Below, one piece after another: positions 24,651 through 36,739 of a stretch of 64,000 nucleotides of DNA. The notes beneath the pieces were generated by a model, which saw only the letters and a list, made by a program, of their open reading frames with translations, was not told the DNA's origin and ran no database searches. This DNA is from Pegoplata infirma (lineage: Eukaryota; Arthropoda; Insecta; Diptera; Anthomyiidae). A program made the translations under genes and the position numbers. The stretch's first letter is position 1. Each line of letters opens with the position of its first letter. The stretch is from positions 179,196,065 through 179,260,064 of the forward strand of contig OY992537.1 of assembly GCA_963921195.1 (NCBI GenBank). The letters are read 5' to 3'.

Positions 24651-25520
24651 GAAAGAACATAGTTTAAGTAACAACACATTTGTTCATTTCTTTTTTGTTT
24701 GCCGTGGGGGGACGAATATTTTTAATAAAGATTCTATCTCCTGAGCACTCAATGTTATGAAAAGTGCGGTGTAGTCAAGAAAATGATGCCAGATTTTAGT
24801 TTTTAAATCATCATTATTTGGGAATTTAAATTTTACAAAATAAAATTTTAAAAAATATTTTTCACTGAAAATTTACGATTTGCAAGAGAATTTTTTTTTA
24901 ATAATTTTTTTGAACAAACCGAATATTTTTATTGAAAATCTATAAAAATATTATAAACAAAACGTTTTTAGATGCACACACACAACCACCATATTCTTTT
25001 TTCATTACTTGAGTATTTCATTTTATTCTGTCACTATGTTTAGCTTTTATATACAGAACAACGCACAAAATGTTTTGTAGTTTAATTCTGTTTTTTTGCT
25101 TTTGCATCTTTTTGTTATTTTTTTGGACAAAACAGAAATTTTATTAGAAATCTATTCAAATTTTACACATTTTATTGGAAATCGATAAAAATTTTACAAA
25201 ATTTAATTTTAAAAAATATTTTTCAATGAAAATTTACGTTTTGCATGTAAAAAAATTGTTTTTGTTTCTTTTTGCAATTTTTTTTGGACAAACCGAATAT
25301 TTTTATTGAAAATCGATTAAAATTTACACAATTCAATTTAAAAAAATAAAAATCTATTAAACTTTCCGTTTTGCATGTAAACAAAAATTTTGCCATTTTT
25401 TGATTGATATTTGTAGGCAAACTAAACCATTCTAATCAAAATCGTTAAAATTTTTTGTTAAATTTAATTAAAAAAAAAAAAAATCAACAAAATTTAAAAA
25501 AAAATCCAAAAAGTTGGTTG
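24651..25520. repeat. representative type B 5S spacer
   Basis: First type B spacer. Marker differences from type A are TCATCATTATTTG for TCATAATTATTTG, GTCACTATGTTTAGC for GTCAGTATGTTAAGC, CAAACCGAATA for CAAACCGGATA, and a shorter, interrupted terminator region. The block next to the 5S 5' end (24,651-24,790) is unchanged from type A. Confidence 0.85.
25508..25512 (-). terminator. Pol III terminator of copy 18 (type B form)
   Basis: Five T on the minus strand, then GGA, then a second T-run. Type B units use this short first run (T5 or T6) in place of the long type A run. Five T should still suffice for Pol III termination. Confidence 0.7.
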
Positions 25521-25640
25521 GAGCCAACAACACGCGGTGTTCCCAAGCGGTCCCCCATCTAAGTACTAACCGCGCCCGACGCTGCTTAATTTCGGTGATC
25601 GGACGAGAACCGATGTATTCAGCGTGGTATGGTCGTTGGC
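25521..25640 (-). rRNA. 5S rRNA gene, copy 18
   Basis: Identical RNA sequence; one substitution just beyond the 3' end (GTTGGTTGGAG). Next copy 991 bp away. Confidence 0.97.
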
Positions 25641-26379
25641 GAAAGAACATAGTTTAAGTAACAACACATTTGTTCATTTCTTTTTTGTTTGCCGTGGGGG
25701 GACGAATATTTTTAATAAAGATTCTATCTCCTGAGCACTCAATGTTATGAAAAGTGCGGTGTAGTCAAGAAAATGATGCCAGATTTTAGTTTTTAAATCA
25801 TCATTATTTGGGAATTTAAATTTTACAAAATAAAATTTTAAAAAATATTTTTCACTGAAAATTTACGATTTGCAAGAGATTTTTTTTTTAAATAATTTTT
25901 TTTAATAAAATAAAATAAAAATATTATAAACAAAACGTTTTTAGATGCACACACACAACCACCATATTCTTTTTTCATTACTTGAGTATTTCATTTTAGT
26001 CTGTCACTATGTTTAGCTTTTATATACAGAACAACGCACAAAATGTTTTGTAGTTTAATTCTGTTTTTTTGCTTTTGCATCTTTTTGTTATTTTTTTGGA
26101 CAAAACAGAAATTTTATTAGAAATCTATTCAAATTTTACACATTTTATTGGAAATCGATAAAAATTTTACAAAATTTAATTTTAAAAAATATTTTTCAAT
26201 GAAAATTTACGTTTTGCATGTAAAAAAATTGTTTTTGTTTCTTTTTGCAATTTTTTTTGGACAAACCGAATATTTTTATTGAAAATCGATTAAAATTTTA
26301 CACAATTCAATTTAAAAAAATAAAAATCTATGAAACTTTCAGTTTTGCATGTAAACAAAATTTTTGCCATTTTTTGATT

Positions 26380-26419
26380 CTTATTTTATACCTTATTTGG
26401 TAATCTAAGTTTTGCTGGG
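26380..26419. mobile_element. 40-bp relic of the CCCAGC element
   Basis: The spacer left of copy 19 has 40 bp foreign to the unit in place of about 25 bp of normal spacer. They match the last 40 bp of the full element at 32,304-33,036 and join the unit at the same point (GCTGGG then ATTCTAATC). This is a deletion derivative of the same insertion, or a gene-conversion tract from it. Confidence 0.85.
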
Positions 26420-26511
26420 ATTCTAATCAAAATCGTTAAAATTTTTTGTTAAATTTAATTAAAAAAAAAAAAATCAACAAAATTTAAAAAAAAAATCCAA
26501 AAAGTTGGTGG

Positions 26512-26631
26512 GAGCCAACAACACGCGGTGTTCCCAAGCGGTCCCCCATCTAAGTACTAACCGCGCCCGACGCTGCTTAATTTCGGTGATCGGACGAGAA
26601 CCGATGTATTCAGCGTGGTATGGTCGTTGGC
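26512..26631 (-). rRNA. 5S rRNA gene, copy 19
   Basis: Identical to copy 1; lies just right of the 40-bp transposon relic. Next copy 972 bp away. Confidence 0.97.
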
Positions 26632-27483
26632 GAAAGAACATAGTTTAAGTAACAACACATTTGTTCATTTCTTTTTTGTTTGCCGTGGGGGGACGAATAT
26701 TTTTAATAAAGATTCTATCTCCTGAGCACTCAATGTTATGAAAAGTGCGGTGTAGTCAAGAAAATGATGCCAGATTTTAGTTTTTAAATCATCATTATTT
26801 GGGAATTTAAATTTTACAAAATAAAATTTTAAAAAATATTTTTCACTGAAAATTTACGATTTGCAAGAGAATTTTTTTTTAAATAATTTTTTTAATAAAA
26901 TAAAATAAAAATATTATAAACAAAACGTTTTTAGATGCACACACACAACCACCATATTCTTTTTTCATTACTTGAGTATTTCATTTTAGTCTGTCACTAT
27001 GTTTAGCTTTTATATACAGAACAACGCACAAAATGTTTTGTAGTTTAATTCTGTTTTTTTGCTTTTGCATCTTTTTGTTATTTTTTTGGACAAAACAAAA
27101 ATTTTATTAGAAATCTATTCAAATTTTACACATTTTATTGCAAATCGATAAAAATTTTACAAAATTTAATTTTAAAAAATATTTTTCAATGAAAATTTAC
27201 GTTCTGCATGCACAAAAATTCTTTTTGTTTCTTTTTGCAATTTTTTTTGGACAAACCGAATATTTTTATTGAAAATCGATTAAAATTTACACAATTCAAT
27301 TTAAAAAAATAAAAATCTATTAAACTTTCCGTTTTGCATGTAAACAAAATTTTTGCCATTTTTTGATTGATATTTGTAGGCAAACTAAACCATTCTAATC
27401 AAAATCGTTAAAATTTTTTGTTAAATTTAATTAAAAAAAAAAAAAATCAACAAAATTTAAAAAAAAATCCAAAAAGTTGGTGG

Positions 27484-27603
27484 GAGCCAACAACACGCGG
27501 TGTTCCCAAGCGGTCCTCCATCTAAGTACTAACCGCGCCCGACGCTGCTTAATTTCGGTGATCGGACGAGAACCGATGTATTCAGCGTGGTATGGTCGTT
27601 GGC
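27484..27603 (-). rRNA. 5S rRNA gene, copy 20 (box C variant)
   Basis: One substitution against all other copies: the G at RNA nt 87 is A (plus-strand T at 27,517), giving GATGGAGGACC. This lies in the box C part of the internal promoter, where TFIIIA binds. Terminal helix intact. Next copy 991 bp away. Confidence 0.95.
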
Positions 27604-28474
27604 GAAAGAACATAGTTTAAGTAACAACACATTTGTTCATTTCTTTTTTGTTTGCCGTGGGGGGACGAATATTTTTAATAAAGATTCTATCTCCTGAGCA
27701 CTCAATGTTATGAAAAGTGCGGTGTAGTCAAGAAAATGATGCCAGATTTTAGTTTTTAAATCATCATTATTTGGGAATTTAAATTTTACAAAATAAAATT
27801 TTAAAAAATATTTTTCACTGAAAATTTACGATTTGTACGAGAATTTTTTTTTTAATAATTTTTTTGAACAAACCGAATATTTTTATTGAAAATCTATAAA
27901 AATATTATAAACAAAACGTTTTTAGATGCACACACACAACCACCATATTCTTTTTTCATTACTTGAGTATTTCATTTTAGTCTGTCACTATGTTTAGCTT
28001 TTATATACAGAACAACGCACAAAATGTTTTGTAGTTTAATTCTGTTTTTTTGCTTTTGCATCTTTTTGTTATTTTTTTGGACAAAACAAAAATTTTATTA
28101 GAAATCTATTCAAATTTTACACATTTTATTGCAAATCGATAAAAATTTTACAAAATTTAATTTTAAAAAATATTTTTCAATGAAAATTTACGTTTTGCAT
28201 GCACAAAAATTCTTTTTGTTTCTTTTTGCAATTTTTTTTGGACAAACCGAATATTTTTATTGAAAATCGATTAAAATTTACACAATTCAATTTAAAAAAA
28301 TAAAAATCTATTAAACTTTCCGTTTTGCATGTAAACAAAATTTTTGCCATTTTTTGATTGATATTTGTAGGCAAACTAAACCATTCTAATCAAAATCGTT
28401 AAAATTTTTTGTTAAATTTAATTAAAAAAAAAAAAAATCAACAAAATTTAAAAAAAAATCAAAAAAGTTGGTGG

Positions 28475-28594
28475 GAGCCAACAACACGCGGTGTTCCCAA
28501 GCGGTCCCCCATCTAAGTACTAACCGCGCCCGACGCTGCTTAATTTCGGTGATCGGACGAGAACCGATGTATTCAGCGTGGTATGGTCGTTGGC
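28475..28594 (-). rRNA. 5S rRNA gene, copy 21
   Basis: Identical to copy 1; type B; terminator starts with T6; 991 bp to the next copy. Confidence 0.97.
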
Positions 28595-29465
28595 GAAAGA
28601 ACATAGTTTAAGTAACAACACATTTGTTCATTTCTTTTTTGTTTGCCGTGGGGGGACGAATATTTTTAATAAAGATTCTATCTCCTGAGCACTCAATGTT
28701 ATGAAAAGTGCGGTGTAGTCAAGAAAATGATGCCAGATTTTAGTTTTTAAATCATCATTATTTGGGAATTTAAATTTTACAAAATAAAATTTTAAAAAAT
28801 ATTTTTCACTGAAAATTTACGATTTGTACGAGAATTTTTTTTTTAATAATTTTTTTGAACAAACCGAATATTTTTATTGAAAATCTATAAAAATATTATA
28901 AACAAAACGTTTTTAGATGCACACACACAACCACCATATTCTTTTTTCATTACTTGAGTATTTCATTTTAGTCTGTCACTATGTTTAGCTTTTATATACA
29001 GAACAACGCACAAAATGTTTTGTAGTTTAATTCTGTTTTTTTGCTTTTGCATCTTTTTGTTATTTTTTTGGACAAAACAAAAATTTTATTAGAAATCTAT
29101 TCAAATTTTACACATTTTATTGCAAATCGATAAAAATTTTACAAAATTTAATTTTAAAAAATATTTTTCAATGAAAATTTACGTTTTGCATGCACAAAAA
29201 TTCTTTTTGTTTCTTTTTGCAATTTTTTTTGGACAAACCGAATATTTTTATTGAAAATCGATTAAAATTTACACAATTCAATTTAAAAAAATAAAAATCT
29301 ATTAAACTTTCCGTTTTGCATGTAAACAAAATTTTTGCCATTTTTTGATTGATATTTGTAGGCAAACTAAACCATTCTAATCAAAATCGTTAAAATTTTT
29401 TGTTAAATTTAATTAAAAAAAAAAAAAATCAACAAAATTTAAAAAAAAATCAAAAAAGTTGGTGG

Positions 29466-29585
29466 GAGCCAACAACACGCGGTGTTCCCAAGCGGTCCCC
29501 CATCTAAGTACTAACCGCGCCCGACGCTGCTTAATTTCGGTGATCGGACGAGAACCGATGTATTCAGCGTGGTATGGTCGTTGGC
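29466..29585 (-). rRNA. 5S rRNA gene, copy 22
   Basis: Identical to copy 1; type B; 991 bp to the next copy. Confidence 0.97.
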
Positions 29586-30456
29586 GAAAGAACATAGTTT
29601 AAGTAACAACACATTTGTTCATTTCTTTTTTGTTTGCCGTGGGGGGACGAATATTTTTAATAAAGATTCTATCTCCTGAGCACTCAATGTTATGAAAAGT
29701 GCGGTGTAGTCAAGAAAATGATGCCAGATTTTAGTTTTTAAATCATCATTATTTGGGAATTTAAATTTTACAAAATAAAATTTTAAAAAATATTTTTCAC
29801 TGAAAATTTACGATTTGTACGAGAATTTTTTTTTTAATAATTTTTTTGAACAAACCGAATATTTTTATTGAAAATCTATAAAAATATTATAAACAAAACG
29901 TTTTTAGATGCACACACACAACCACCATATTCTTTTTTCATTACTTGAGTATTTCATTTTAGTCTGTCACTATGTTTAGCTTTTATATACAGAACAACGC
30001 ACAAAATGTTTTGTAGTTTAATTCTGTTTTTTTGCTTTTGCATCTTTTTGTTATTTTTTTGGACAAAACAAAAATTTTATTAGAAATCTATTCAAATTTT
30101 ACACATTTTATTGCAAATCGATAAAAATTTTACAAAATTTAATTTTAAAAAATATTTTTCAATGAAAATTTACGTTTTGCATGCACAAAAATTCTTTTTG
30201 TTTCTTTTTGCAATTTTTTTTGGACAAACCGAATATTTTTATTGAAAATCGATTAAAATTTACACAATTCAATTTAAAAAAATAAAAATCTATTAAACTT
30301 TCCGTTTTGCATGTAAACAAAATTTTTGCCATTTTTTGATTGATATTTGTAGGCAAACTAAACCATTCTAATCAAAATCGTTAAAATTTTTTGTTAAATT
30401 TAATTAAAAAAAAAAAAAATCAACAAAATTTAAAAAAAAATCAAAAAAGTTGGTAG

Positions 30457-30576
30457 GAGCCAACAACACGCGGTGTTCCCAAGCGGTCCCCCATCTAAGT
30501 ACTAACCGCGCCCGACGCTGCTTAATTTCGGTGATCGGACGAGAACCGATGTATTCAGCGTGGTATGGTCGTTGGC
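30457..30576 (-). rRNA. 5S rRNA gene, copy 23
   Basis: Identical RNA sequence; one 3'-flank substitution (GTTGGTAGGAG). The spacer to its right is the first of five with a shared 23-bp deletion. Next copy 968 bp away. Confidence 0.97.
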
Positions 30577-31424
30577 GAAAGAACATAGTTTAAGTAACAA
30601 CACATTTGTTCATTTCTTTTTTGTTTGCCGTGGGGGGACGAATATTTTTAATAAAGATTCTATCTCCTGAGCACTTAATGTTATGAAAAGTGCGGTGTAG
30701 TCAAGAAAATGATGCCAGATTTTAGTTTTTAAATCATCATTATTTGGGAATTTAAATTTTACAAAATAAAATTTAAAAAAATATTTTTCACTGAAAATTT
30801 ACGATTTGTACGAGAATTTTTTTTTAAATAATTTTTTTGAACAAACCGAATATTTTTATTGAAAATCTATAAAAATATTATAAACAAAACGTTTTTAGAT
30901 GCACACACACAACCACCATATTCTTTTTTCATTACTTGAGTATTTCATTTTAGTCTGTCACTATGTTTAGCTTTTATATACAGAACAACGCACAAAATGT
31001 TTTGTAGTTTAATTCTGTTTTTTTGCTTTTGCATCTTTTTGTTATTTTTTTGGACAAAACAAAAATTTTATTAGAAATCTATTCAAATTTTACACATTTT
31101 ATTGCAAATCGATAAAAATTTTACAAAATTTAATTTTAAAAATATTTTTCAATGAAAATTCTTTTTGTTTCTTTTTGCAATTTTTTTTGGACAAACCGAA
31201 TATTTTTATTGAAAATCGATTAAAATTTTACACAATTCAATTTAAAAAAATAAAAATCTATGAAACTTTCCGTTTTGCATGTAAACAAAAATTTTGCCAT
31301 TTTTTTGATTGATATTTGTAGGCAAACTAAACCATTCTAATCAAAATCGTTAAAATTTTTTGTTAAATTTAATTAAAAAAAAAAAATCAACAAAATTTAA
31401 AAAAAAAATCCAAAAAGTTGGTGG

Positions 31425-31544
31425 GAGCCAACAACACGCGGTGTTCCCAAGCGGTCCCCCATCTAAGTACTAACCGCGCCCGACGCTTCTTAATTTCGGT
31501 GATCGGACGAGAACCGATGTATTCAGCGTGGTATGGTCGTTGGC
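31425..31544 (-). rRNA. 5S rRNA gene, copy 24 (box A variant)
   Basis: One substitution: C at RNA nt 57 is A (plus-strand T at 31,488), changing AAGCAGCG to AAGAAGCG in the box A region of the internal promoter. Terminal helix intact. The spacer on its right carries the 733-bp CCCAGC element, so copy 25 is 1704 bp away. Confidence 0.95.
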
Positions 31545-32303
31545 GAAAGAACATAGTTTAAGTAACAACACATTTGTTCATTTCTTTTTTGTTTGCCGTG
31601 GGGGGACGAATATTTTTAATAAAGATTCTATCTCCTGAGCACTTAATGTTATGAAAAGTGCGGTGTAGTCAAGAAAATGATGCCAGATTTTAGTTTTTAA
31701 ATCATCATTATTTGGGAATTTAAATTTTACAAAATAAAATTTAAAAAAATATTTTTCACTGAAAATTTACGATTTGTACGAGAATTTTTTTTAAAATAAT
31801 TTTTTTGAACAAACCGAATATTTTTATTGAAAATCTATAAAAATATTATAAACAAAACGTTTTTAGATGCACACACACAACCACCATATTCTTTTTTCAT
31901 TACTTGAGTATTTCATTTTAGTCTGTCACTATGTTTAGCTTTTATATACAGAACAACGCACAAAATGTTTTGTAGTTTAATTCTGTTTTTTTGCTTTTGC
32001 ATCTTTTTGTTATTTTTTTGGACAAAACAAAAATTTTATTAGAAATCTATTCAAATTTTACACATTTTATTGCAAATCGATAAAAATTTTACAAAATTTA
32101 ATTTTAAAAATATTTTTCAATGAAAATTCTTTTTGTTTCTTTTTGCAATTTTTTTTGGACAAACCGAATATTTTTATTGAAAATCGATTAAAATTTTACA
32201 CAATTCAATTTAAAAAAATAAAAATCTATGAAACTTTCCGTTTTGCATGTAAACAAAAATTTTGCCATTTTTTTGATTGATATTTGTAGGCAAACTAAAC
32301 CAT

Positions 32304-33036
32304 CCCAGCAAAACTTTGGTAATGGGTAGTGATTATATAACACATTACCAGGTAATGTATATACCTTATTTGTAGCATTATTTAAGGATGTCTTACCAAA
32401 CATTTGTTCCACCACGTATTATTTTACAGTGAAAAATAATGCATTACTAATAATTTGCTACGTAATGCATGATTATTGGAAAAATGTATTTCATATTTAT
32501 TATTTCTAAACATTATATCATGGATGATTTATATTTGGTTACATTATGTATTATTTAAAAGTTTGAAATAATGCATTATTTAGAATTAATTGCATAATGC
32601 ATTACAATAACATAAAAAAAAATTATTATATAAAAAAATGCATAAGTTTAAACTAGAGATGGGCTCACGACAAGAAATTTCTAACGACACACACATACTA
32701 GCATATTATATCTACTTACACTCACCTACAATCACGTGAGTAAATTTAATACAAAATTACTTTTTCACTACTCGTAACACCTTATATATTACGTTCTGGT
32801 ATGCTATATTATATACCTTACTCGTAACCTATAAAATATCATATATTTTACACCTTACTGGTATTCTTCGTTATAAATTTATGACTTATTTTATACCTTA
32901 CTGGTATTCTATGTGATAATGTGGATGCATTACTTTGAGTCTCATCGCCTGTTAAAATCATCAATGCTGCAATGTATAAAATAAGAGATCATATACCTTA
33001 TTTTATACCTTATTTGGTAATCTAAGTTTTGCTGGG
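32304..33036. mobile_element. 733-bp MITE with CCCAGCAAAACTT ends
   Basis: Insertion in a type B spacer. Both ends read CCCAGCAAAACTT inward, and AT occurs on each side (32,302-32,303 and 33,037-33,038) where empty units have one AT. A 1-bp shift of the ends would remove the duplication, so the superfamily is not assigned. The interior is AT-rich, with TATACCTTACTGGTA-type repeats and ATAATGCATTAT-like palindromes, and no transposase. Confidence 0.75.
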
Positions 33037-33128
33037 ATTCTAATCAAAATCGTTAAAATTTTTTGTTAAATTTAATTAAAAAAAAAAAAATCAACAAAAT
33101 TTAAAAAAAAAATCCAAAAAGTTGGTGG

Positions 33129-33248
33129 GAGCCAACAACACGCGGTGTTCCCAAGCGGTCCCCCATCTAAGTACTAACCGCGCCCGACGCTGCTTAATTT
33201 CGGTGATCGGACGAGAACCGATGTATTCAGCGTGGTATGGTCGTTGGC
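33129..33248 (-). rRNA. 5S rRNA gene, copy 25
   Basis: Identical to copy 1; follows the CCCAGC element; 971 bp to the next copy. Confidence 0.97.
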
Positions 33249-34099
33249 GAAAGAACATAGTTTAAGTAACAACACATTTGTTCATTTCTTTTTTGTTTGC
33301 CGTGGGGGGACGAATATTTTTAATAAAGATTCTATCTCCTGAGCACTTAATGTTATGAAAAGTGCGGTGTAGTCAAGAAAATGATGCCAGATTTTAGTTT
33401 TTAAATCATCATTATTTGGGAATTTAAATTTTACAAAATAAAATTTAAAAAAATATTTTTCACTGAAAATTTACGATTTGTACGAGAATTTTTTTTTAAA
33501 TAATTTTTTTGAACAAACCGAATATTTTTATTGAAAATCTATAAAAATATTATAAACAAAACGTTTTTAGATGCACACACACAACCACCATATTCTTTTT
33601 TCATTACTTGAGTATTTCATTTTAGTCTGTCACTATGTTTAGCTTTTATATACAGAACAACGCACAAAATGTTTTGTAGTTTAATTCTGTTTTTTTGCTT
33701 TTGCATCTTTTTGTTATTTTTTTGGACAAAACAAAAATTTTATTAGAAATCTATTCAAATTTTACACATTTTATTGCAAATCGATAAAAATTTTACAAAA
33801 TTTAATTTTAAAAATATTTTTCAATGAAAATTCTTTTTGTTTCTTTTTGCAATTTTTTTTGGACAAACCGAATATTTTTATTGAAAATCGATTAAAATTT
33901 TACACAATTCAATTTAAAAAAATAAAAATCTATGAAACTTTCCGTTTTGCATGTAAACAAAAATTTTGCCATTTTTTTGATTGATATTTGTAGGCAAACT
34001 AAACCATTCTAATCAAAATCGTTAAAATTTTTTGTTAAATTTAATTAAAAAAAAAAAAAATCAACAAAATTTAAAAAAAAAAATCCAAAAAGTTGGTGG

Positions 34100-34219
34100 G
34101 AGCCAACAACACGCGGTGTTCCCAAGCGGTCCCCCATCTAAGTACTAACCGCGCCCGACGCTGCTTAATTTCGGTGATCGGACGAGAACCGATGTATTCA
34201 GCGTGGTATGGTCGTTAGC
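34100..34219 (-). rRNA. 5S rRNA gene, copy 26 (nt 3 variant)
   Basis: C at RNA nt 3 is T (plus-strand A at 34,217), so the gene starts GCTAACGACC. The change turns a G-C pair of helix I into G-U, which should be tolerated. Shared only with copy 27. Confidence 0.95.
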
Positions 34220-35070
34220 GAAAGAACATAGTTTAAGTAACAACACATTTGTTCATTTCTTTTTTGTTTGCCGTGGGGGGACGAATATTTTTAATAAAGA
34301 TTCTATCTCCTGAGCACTTAATGTTATGAAAAGTGCGGTGTAGTCAAGAAAATGATGCCAGATTTTAGTTTTTAAATCATCATTATTTGGGAATTTAAAT
34401 TTTACAAAATAAAATTTAAAAAAATATTTTTCACTGAAAATTTACGATTTGTACGAGAATTTTTTTTTAAATAATTTTTTTGAACAAACCGAATATTTTT
34501 ATTGAAAATCTATAAAAATATTATAAACAAAACGTTTTTAGATGCACACACACAACCACCATATTCTTTTTTCATTACTTGAGTATTTCATTTTAGTCTG
34601 TCACTATGTTTAGCTTTTATATACAGAACAACGCACAAAATGTTTTGTAGTTTAATTCTGTTTTTTTGCTTTTGCATCTTTTTGTTATTTTTTTGGACAA
34701 AACAAAAATTTTATTAGAAATCTATTCAAATTTTACACATTTTATTGCAAATCGATAAAAATTTTACAAAATTTAATTTTAAAAATATTTTTCAATGAAA
34801 ATTCTTTTTGTTTCTTTTTGCAATTTTTTTTGGACAAACCGAATATTTTTATTGAAAATCGATTAAAATTTTACACAATTCAATTTAAAAAAATAAAAAT
34901 CTATGAAACTTTCCGTTTTGCATGTAAACAAAAATTTTGCCATTTTTTTGATTGATATTTGTAGGCAAACTAAACCATTCTAATCAAAATCGTTAAAATT
35001 TTTTGTTAAATTTAATTAAAAAAAAAAAAAATCAACAAAATTTAAAAAAAAAAATCCAAAAAGTTGGTGG

Positions 35071-35190
35071 GAGCCAACAACACGCGGTGTTCCCAAGCGG
35101 TCCCCCATCTAAGTACTAACCGCGCCCGACGCTGCTTAATTTCGGTGATCGGACGAGAACCGATGTATTCAGCGTGGTATGGTCGTTAGC
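35071..35190 (-). rRNA. 5S rRNA gene, copy 27 (nt 3 variant)
   Basis: Same nt 3 change as copy 26 (plus-strand A at 35,188), and the same spacer, so the two units are a recent tandem duplicate. Next copy 968 bp away. Confidence 0.95.
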
Positions 35191-36038
35191 GAAAGAACAT
35201 AGTTTAAGTAACAACACATTTGTTCATTTCTTTTTTGTTTGCCGTGGGGGGACGAATATTTTTAATAAAGATTCTATCTCCTGAGCACTTAATGTTATGA
35301 AAAGTGCGGTGTAGTCAAGAAAATGATGCCAGATTTTAGTTTTTAAATCATCATTATTTGGGAATTTAAATTTTACAAAATAAAATTTAAAAAAATATTT
35401 TTCACTGAAAATTTACGATTTGTACGAGAATTTTTTTTTAAATAATTTTTTTGAACAAACCGAATATTTTTATTGAAAATCTATAAAAATATTATAAACA
35501 AAACGTTTTTAGATGCACACACACAACCACCATATTCTTTTTTCATTACTTGAGTATTTCATTTTAGTCTGTCACTATGTTTAGCTTTTATATACAGAAC
35601 AACGCACAAAATGTTTTGTAGTTTAATTCTGTTTTTTTGCTTTTGCATCTTTTTGTTATTTTTTTGGACAAAACAAAAATTTTATTAGAAATCTATTCAA
35701 ATTTTACACATTTTATTGCAAATCGATAAAAATTTTACAAAATTTAATTTTAAAAATATTTTTCAATGAAAATTCTTTTTGTTTCTTTTTGCAATTTTTT
35801 TTGGACAAACCGAATATTTTTATTGAAAATCGATTAAAATTTTACACAATTCAATTTAAAAAAATAAAAATCTATTAAACTTTCCGTTTTGCATGTAAAC
35901 AAAATGTTTGCCATTTTTTGATTGATATTTGTAGGCAAACTAAACCATTCTAATCAAAATCGTTAAAATTTTTTGTTAAATTTAATTAAAAAAAAAAAAA
36001 ATCAACAAAATTTAAAAAAAAATCAAAAAAGTTGGTGG

Positions 36039-36158
36039 GAGCCAACAACACGCGGTGTTCCCAAGCGGTCCCCCATCTAAGTACTAACCGCGCCCGACGC
36101 TGCTTAATTTCGGTGATCGGACGAGAACCGATGTATTCAGCGTGGTATGGTCGTTGGC
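36039..36158 (-). rRNA. 5S rRNA gene, copy 28
   Basis: Identical to copy 1. Its right-hand spacer is split by the 5.1-kb minisatellite element and the 5.9-kb retrotransposon; the next 5S gene is 12,041 bp away. Confidence 0.97.
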
Positions 36159-36739
36159 GAAAGAACATAGTTTAAGTAACAACACATTTGTTCATTTCTT
36201 TTTTGTTTGCCGTGGGGGGACGATTATTTTTAATAAAGATTCTATCTCCTGAGCACTCAATGTTATGAAAAGTGCGGTGTAGTCAAGAAAATGATGCCAG
36301 ATTTTAGTTTTTAAATCATCATTACACCCAAAAAAAAACAATTGTGGAATTATAAAATTTTAGGGTACAATTTACCTAAGTTTTTTCGCAGGAATCCAAC
36401 TTGAAAAGTTTCTTTGCTTATTAGCCGAAACAACTTAGGTAAACTTACAAAATGCAACTAAGCATTATTTCAAATTTAGTTTTGTTTATTTAGCCAATAT
36501 ATTTAAATAAATGGTATAGTTTGAATGGTTAAATGACGTATTTTTTTAGGCTGATTTAATAATTTTATATATATCCCCTTCCATACAAAATGCTCAATAT
36601 TATAAATTTTAATTAGATTTATTTTTAATATTTTTTTTTATAAAAAGGACATTTTTATAATAAAATATAAATATTAATAAGCTTAAAATATATACTTTTG
36701 ATTTAAAGACTTGCCTTCAACATAATCGTAAATTTCAGG

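Noticed and set aside
25223..25420. Recurrent 65-codon minus-strand frame in type B spacers (starts MPTNINQKMAK)
   Set aside because: AT-rich spacer translation, Phe/Lys/Asn rich, destroyed by small indels in neighbouring units; no sign of coding selection.
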